Shown piece after piece: positions 22,750-25,694 of a stretch of 25,694 nucleotides of DNA. Position 1 is the stretch's first letter, and each line of letters opens with the position of its first letter. This DNA is from Candidatus Muiribacterium halophilum (GTDB taxonomy: Bacteria; Muiribacteriota; Muiribacteriia; Muiribacteriales; Muiribacteriaceae). A program made the position numbers and the translations under genes. The stretch is from assembly GCA_023228995.1 (NCBI GenBank), contig JALOAD010000047.1:1-25694 (forward strand), written 5' to 3'. The notes beneath the pieces were generated by a model. It was not told where the DNA came from. It saw only the letters and a list, made by a program, of their open reading frames with translations, and ran no database searches.

Positions 22750-24807
22750 ATGGCAAATATAAAATTATTTGAAGAATTTGATGATAGTGTAAATGAACCA
22801 TTAGTTGATAAAAAAACTAATAATAACCAATCATCTACACCTATGTTAGACTATTTGGGAACAGATTTGACTAAATTAGCTAAGGAAGGTAAAATAGAAC
22901 CGGTTATAGGTAGAGAATATGAAATTGATCAACTTGTTTGGGTGTTGTCTAGAAAAACTAAAAACAATCCAGTTCTTATTGGAGAACCAGGAACTGGTAA
23001 ATCACATATAGTAGGTGGAGTTGCTCTTAAAATTGCTAATGATGAGATACCAGTATTGGAAAATAAAAGATTAATTTCTTTAGATGTAACTAGTCTAACT
23101 TCAGGTGCTGGTGGTCAAGGAGATTTGCAACAAAGAGTTAAAGCACTATTAAACGAATTGGCTAATAATAAAGATGTAATTCTTTTTATTGATGAATTGC
23201 ATATGCTTATGGCAGCAAAGAGTGGTGAAATGGGAGTTGCTGATATGCTTAAGCCAGCTTTAGCACGAGGTGAAATGCGTTGCATTGGTGCTACTACTTT
23301 AAAAGAATATAAAATGATTGAAAAGGATGGAGCTTTAGCAAGAAGATTTAATTCAGTAACATTGACTGTGTTAAGTATAGCTGATACTATCAAAATATTG
23401 AATGGAATCAAATATATTTATGAAGATTTTCATAATGTAGAATATACAGACGAAGCTATTGAATCATGTGTTAAATTATCTGATAGATATGTAACTGATA
23501 GATATTTTCCTGATAAAGCTATTGACTTAATGGATGAAGTTGGTGCAAAAATTAGAATTGAAAAAAGTGGACCAAAAGATCCAGAAATTAAAAATAAAGA
23601 AAAAAAATTATTAGAATTAAGAAATGAATTTGATCTTTTAATGGATGAAAGTGAATTTGATGAAGCTAGTAAAGTGAGAATTAAAATTAAAGAATTGGAA
23701 AATGAATTAAAAGATGTTGTAGTTGAAACAATAAAAGTTAAAATTAATAAAAGTGATGTTGAAAGAATTGTATCAATAAAAACTGGTATTCCAGTTGATA
23801 AATTAGATAAAAATAAAAATACTAAAATATTAGGTCTTTCTAAAGAATTAAAAAGTGTTGTAATAGGTCAAGATGAAGCAATTGATAAAATAGCTAAAAC
23901 TGTTATAAGAACTCATGCTGGATTGAAAGATCCAAATCGTCCTAATAGTGTGTTCTTACTTTTAGGTGAACCAGCAACTGGTAAAACTCATACTGTTAAA
24001 CAGTTAGCTAAACAGTTATATGGCTCAGAAAATAATATGATTAGAATTGATATGTCAGAATATCAAGCACCACATAATGTAGCAAGAATGATTGGTTCTC
24101 CTCCAGGATATATAGGACATGGAGAAGGTGGTCAATTGACTGAAAAAGTTAAAAGAAAACCAAATTCTGTAATATTATTTGATGAGATTGAAAAAGCACA
24201 TCCAGATGTTTTAGATATAATGCTTCAAATATTTGAAGATGGTAAATTAACTGATGGTGAGGGAGTTACAATAGATTTTAGGAATACTTATATTTTTATG
24301 ACTTCAAATATAGGATCTAGACAAATTAAAAAAATTGTAGAAAAACCAGCTTTTGGATTTAGTGAAATAAAACCAGAAGAAAAAACAATTGAAATTAAAA
24401 ATGATATTAAAGAAGAATTATCAAAACAATTAAAACCAGAATTTATTAGTAGAATTGATGAAATTATAATATTTGCAACACTAACAAAAGATAATCTATA
24501 CCAAATAGTTGATATTGAAGTAAATAAATTAAAAAAACGAATAGAGGAATTAGGTTTCACTATGAATATTACTGATAATGTTAAAGAATTATTAATTGAT
24601 AAAAGTGGTGGAGCAAGAGATCTTAGAAATTCTATCCGAACTTATCTTGAAAATCCAATATCTATGGAAATTATGAAGAAAAACATCACTGATAAAATTG
24701 AAGTTGATTATGATAAAAAAGCTGATAAAATAATAATAAATGGTGAAATGTTTAATGAAAATAAAATTTATATTAAAAAATTTAATATATTTAACCTATT
24801 TAGCTAA
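22750..24807 (+). CDS. ClpC/ClpA-like double AAA+ protein unfoldase
   Basis: A 685-aa Clp ATPase that threads proteins through a hexameric pore. D1 has Walker A GEPGTGKS (78-85), Walker B ILFIDE (144-149) and ALARR (196-199). A short helical middle segment (285-320) resembles the ClpC linker rather than the long ClpB M-domain. D2 has Walker A GEPATGKT (406-413), Walker B VILFDE (474-479), pore loop GYIG (453-456) and GARDLR (621-626). An FGF at 535-537 sits where ClpA/ClpC carry the IGL/VGF tripeptide that docks ClpP. The usual adaptor-binding N-domain (about 150 aa) is missing, replaced by about 30 phage-specific residues. The D1 pore loop reads SGAGGQGD where ClpC has AGTKYRGE, so its aromatic gripping residue is lost. 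No ClpP gene is in the window. Confidence 0.93.
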   Translation: MANIKLFEEFDDSVNEPLVDKKTNNNQSSTPMLDYLGTDLTKLAKEGKIEPVIGREYEIDQLVWVLSRKTKNNPVLIGEPGTGKSHIVGGVALKIANDEIPVLENKRLISLDVTSLTSGAGGQGDLQQRVKALLNELANNKDVILFIDELHMLMAAKSGEMGVADMLKPALARGEMRCIGATTLKEYKMIEKDGALARRFNSVTLTVLSIADTIKILNGIKYIYEDFHNVEYTDEAIESCVKLSDRYVTDRYFPDKAIDLMDEVGAKIRIEKSGPKDPEIKNKEKKLLELRNEFDLLMDESEFDEASKVRIKIKELENELKDVVVETIKVKINKSDVERIVSIKTGIPVDKLDKNKNTKILGLSKELKSVVIGQDEAIDKIAKTVIRTHAGLKDPNRPNSVFLLLGEPATGKTHTVKQLAKQLYGSENNMIRIDMSEYQAPHNVARMIGSPPGYIGHGEGGQLTEKVKRKPNSVILFDEIEKAHPDVLDIMLQIFEDGKLTDGEGVTIDFRNTYIFMTSNIGSRQIKKIVEKPAFGFSEIKPEEKTIEIKNDIKEELSKQLKPEFISRIDEIIIFATLTKDNLYQIVDIEVNKLKKRIEELGFTMNITDNVKELLIDKSGGARDLRNSIRTYLENPISMEIMKKNITDKIEVDYDKKADKIIINGEMFNENKIYIKKFNIFNLFS

Positions 24808-24826
24808 AAATAATTAATTAAAAATT

Positions 24827-24855
24827 AAAAGTTCTGTGAAATTCACAGAACTTTT
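24827..24855. terminator. Bidirectional intrinsic terminator
   Basis: GTTCTGTG (24831-24838) pairs with CACAGAAC (24844-24851), with A-run before and T-run after, between the convergent Clp and hydrolase genes. Confidence 0.9.
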
Positions 24856-25464
24856 TTATTTTATAGGACAATAATTAGCTGAATAAATATACCTCTCATT
24901 TCGTTTAACTTTAACACCGAGTGTTTCAGCTGTTGTAATTAAATCTTCATAGCATTCATTATTAGAACCACCAACCATAGTAATAGTTTTACCTTTCATA
25001 TCATTAAATACATTAATTAATTTTTTACCAGCATGAAACCAATTGTGATTATTACCAATATATACAATAATAGTTCCATATTTAGTAATGAAATAATCAC
25101 CCTTTACTAATTGTTTATTATCTTCCTTATTTTTTATATTATTATATGTATTAATATCTAATATTTTTTTATAAAAAGTAACATCTACATCATAGTTATA
25201 TCTCTTTTCAATTAATATATCATTGTTAAAATTATACAAATCATTTATAATTGGAATATCTGGATTCTCATCATATAAATAATCTTTATCATAATTCACA
25301 TCATGATGATTATCCCAAATTTGATATACTGTATCAAATGTTAAAGCATATTTTTTAAGTTCATTAAGATATAAATCAGTAAAGAATTTTCTAAATGATT
25401 TCTGAACATCTACTATAATAAGAATAGAAGTTTCATAATTTTCAAATGTTCTAATATATTTCAT
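24856..25464 (-). CDS. Isochorismatase-like cysteine hydrolase
   Basis: A 202-aa protein of the isochorismatase/nicotinamidase superfamily. The candidate triad is visible: D19 in ILIIVDVQKSF, K87 in ILIEKRYN, and C171 in VGGSNNECYEDLITTAETLG, the nucleophile position of the family. This would hydrolyse an amide or ester of a small molecule; nicotinamidase is one possibility given that NAD metabolism genes are common in large phages, but the substrate cannot be read. The segment between K87 and C171 is longer and more polar than usual. The N-terminal MKYIRTFENYE is a leader type shared by many genes in such phages and may be a short targeting or translation-enhancing segment. A TTAATATATA motif ends 4 bases before the ATG. 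Confidence 0.8.
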   Translation of the reverse strand: MKYIRTFENYETSILIIVDVQKSFRKFFTDLYLNELKKYALTFDTVYQIWDNHHDVNYDKDYLYDENPDIPIINDLYNFNNDILIEKRYNYDVDVTFYKKILDINTYNNIKNKEDNKQLVKGDYFITKYGTIIVYIGNNHNWFHAGKKLINVFNDMKGKTITMVGGSNNECYEDLITTAETLGVKVKRNERYIYSANYCPIK

Positions 25465-25468
25465 AAAC

Positions 25469-25478
25469 TATATATTAA
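25469..25478 (-). promoter_or_regulatory. Candidate phage promoter motif TTAATATATA, 4 bases from ATG
   Basis: Exact motif copy ending 4 bases before the hydrolase ATG. Confidence 0.45.
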
Positions 25479-25572
25479 ATATTATAATAAGTATATATCA
25501 TGATGTCGCATCTTTTTGAAAAATATATATAAAACTTATTTTTTTTAATTTTATATCAACAATATGAACTAA

Positions 25573-25694
25573 TCATTTTTTCAAAATCCATAATAATTCA
25601 TTCACATAGGTTTCTCTATTTCTTAAATTTTTACTTCCTCTAAATGTATTATATTTTTTAATTTTTAATTCCACTTCACCATATTTACTTAATA
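25573..25694 (-). CDS. C-terminal fragment of a gene cut by the right edge
   Basis: A frame open from the right edge to TGA at 25575-25573 encodes the last 40 residues of a protein: KYGEVELKIKKYNTF, then RNRETYVNELLWILKK. It is basic and probably helical at the end. There is no start in the window and no family is recognised. The roughly 100 A/T-rich bases between it and the hydrolase gene contain only the promoter motif. Confidence 0.5.
   Translation of the reverse strand, partial: LSKYGEVELKIKKYNTFRGSKNLRNRETYVNELLWILKK

Noticed and set aside
24288-24560. A 90-codon minus-strand frame inside the Clp gene; likewise 23115-23411.
   Set aside because: Antisense to conserved AAA+ motifs, with no independent promoter or leader.
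1-25694. An SmpB gene to partner the tmRNA, and a ClpP gene to partner the unfoldase.
   Set aside because: No protein in the window resembles SmpB or ClpP; both would have to come from the host or another part of the genome.

Overview
The window is a piece of a large tailed phage genome of the T4-like (myovirus) type, very AT-rich, with nearly every base in a gene and genes on both strands. The T4-type set is clear: portal gp20, a fused prohead protease/scaffold (gp21+gp22), major capsid gp23, head-completion gp4, tail-sheath stabiliser gp15, baseplate wedge gp25, clamp-loader gp44 and a short late sigma factor gp55. A Bacteroidota host is likely: one promoter fits the TTTG-N20-TAnnTTTG form of that phylum, Shine-Dalgarno sites are not evident, start codons sit behind A/T-rich leaders, and the tmRNA resume codon is Gly (GGA), as in Bacteroidota tmRNAs.

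Layout. 1-2593: a conserved phage protein cut by the left edge and two unknown genes converging on a terminator. 2629-3052: a tmRNA gene on the minus strand with its own terminator, filling what would otherwise look like a 540-base gap. 3131-5232: metallopeptidase, unknown conserved protein, C5 cytosine methyltransferase. 5347-14946: head module (gp23, gp21/22 fusion, gp20, all minus) interrupted by a plus-strand island (9295-13217) holding a Vsr-like homing endonuclease, a truncated second endonuclease and an RNase R-like exonuclease. 14933-18632: small HTH gene, unknowns, an ART-like protein, an early-type plus-strand transcript ending in gp4, and gp55. 18769-22657: unknown coiled-coil protein, gp15, gp44, gp25 and a small basic protein. 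22750-25694: a ClpC-like double AAA+ unfoldase, an isochorismatase-like hydrolase, and the C-terminal end of a gene cut by the right edge.

How the parts may work together. Head, neck, tail and baseplate proteins are interleaved with the late-transcription factor gp55 and a clamp-loader subunit, as expected if late transcription is coupled to replication. A 10-base sequence, TTAATATATA (or TTTATATATA), recurs just upstream of most genes in the transcribed orientation and is the best candidate for the phage's own promoter. At gp4 it lies in the loop of a hairpin that buries the start codon, the arrangement T4 uses to silence late genes on early read-through transcripts.

The most striking feature is the tmRNA. 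It has a G3:U70 acceptor stem, a 5-prime pseudoknot and an open tag frame of 29 codons that does not end in the usual ALAA-type degron. The same window encodes an RNase R (the exonuclease that accompanies trans-translation) and a ClpC-like unfoldase (the class that handles tagged proteins). Together they suggest, as a hypothesis, a phage-modified ribosome-rescue and decay pathway. No SmpB gene was found, so host SmpB would be required.
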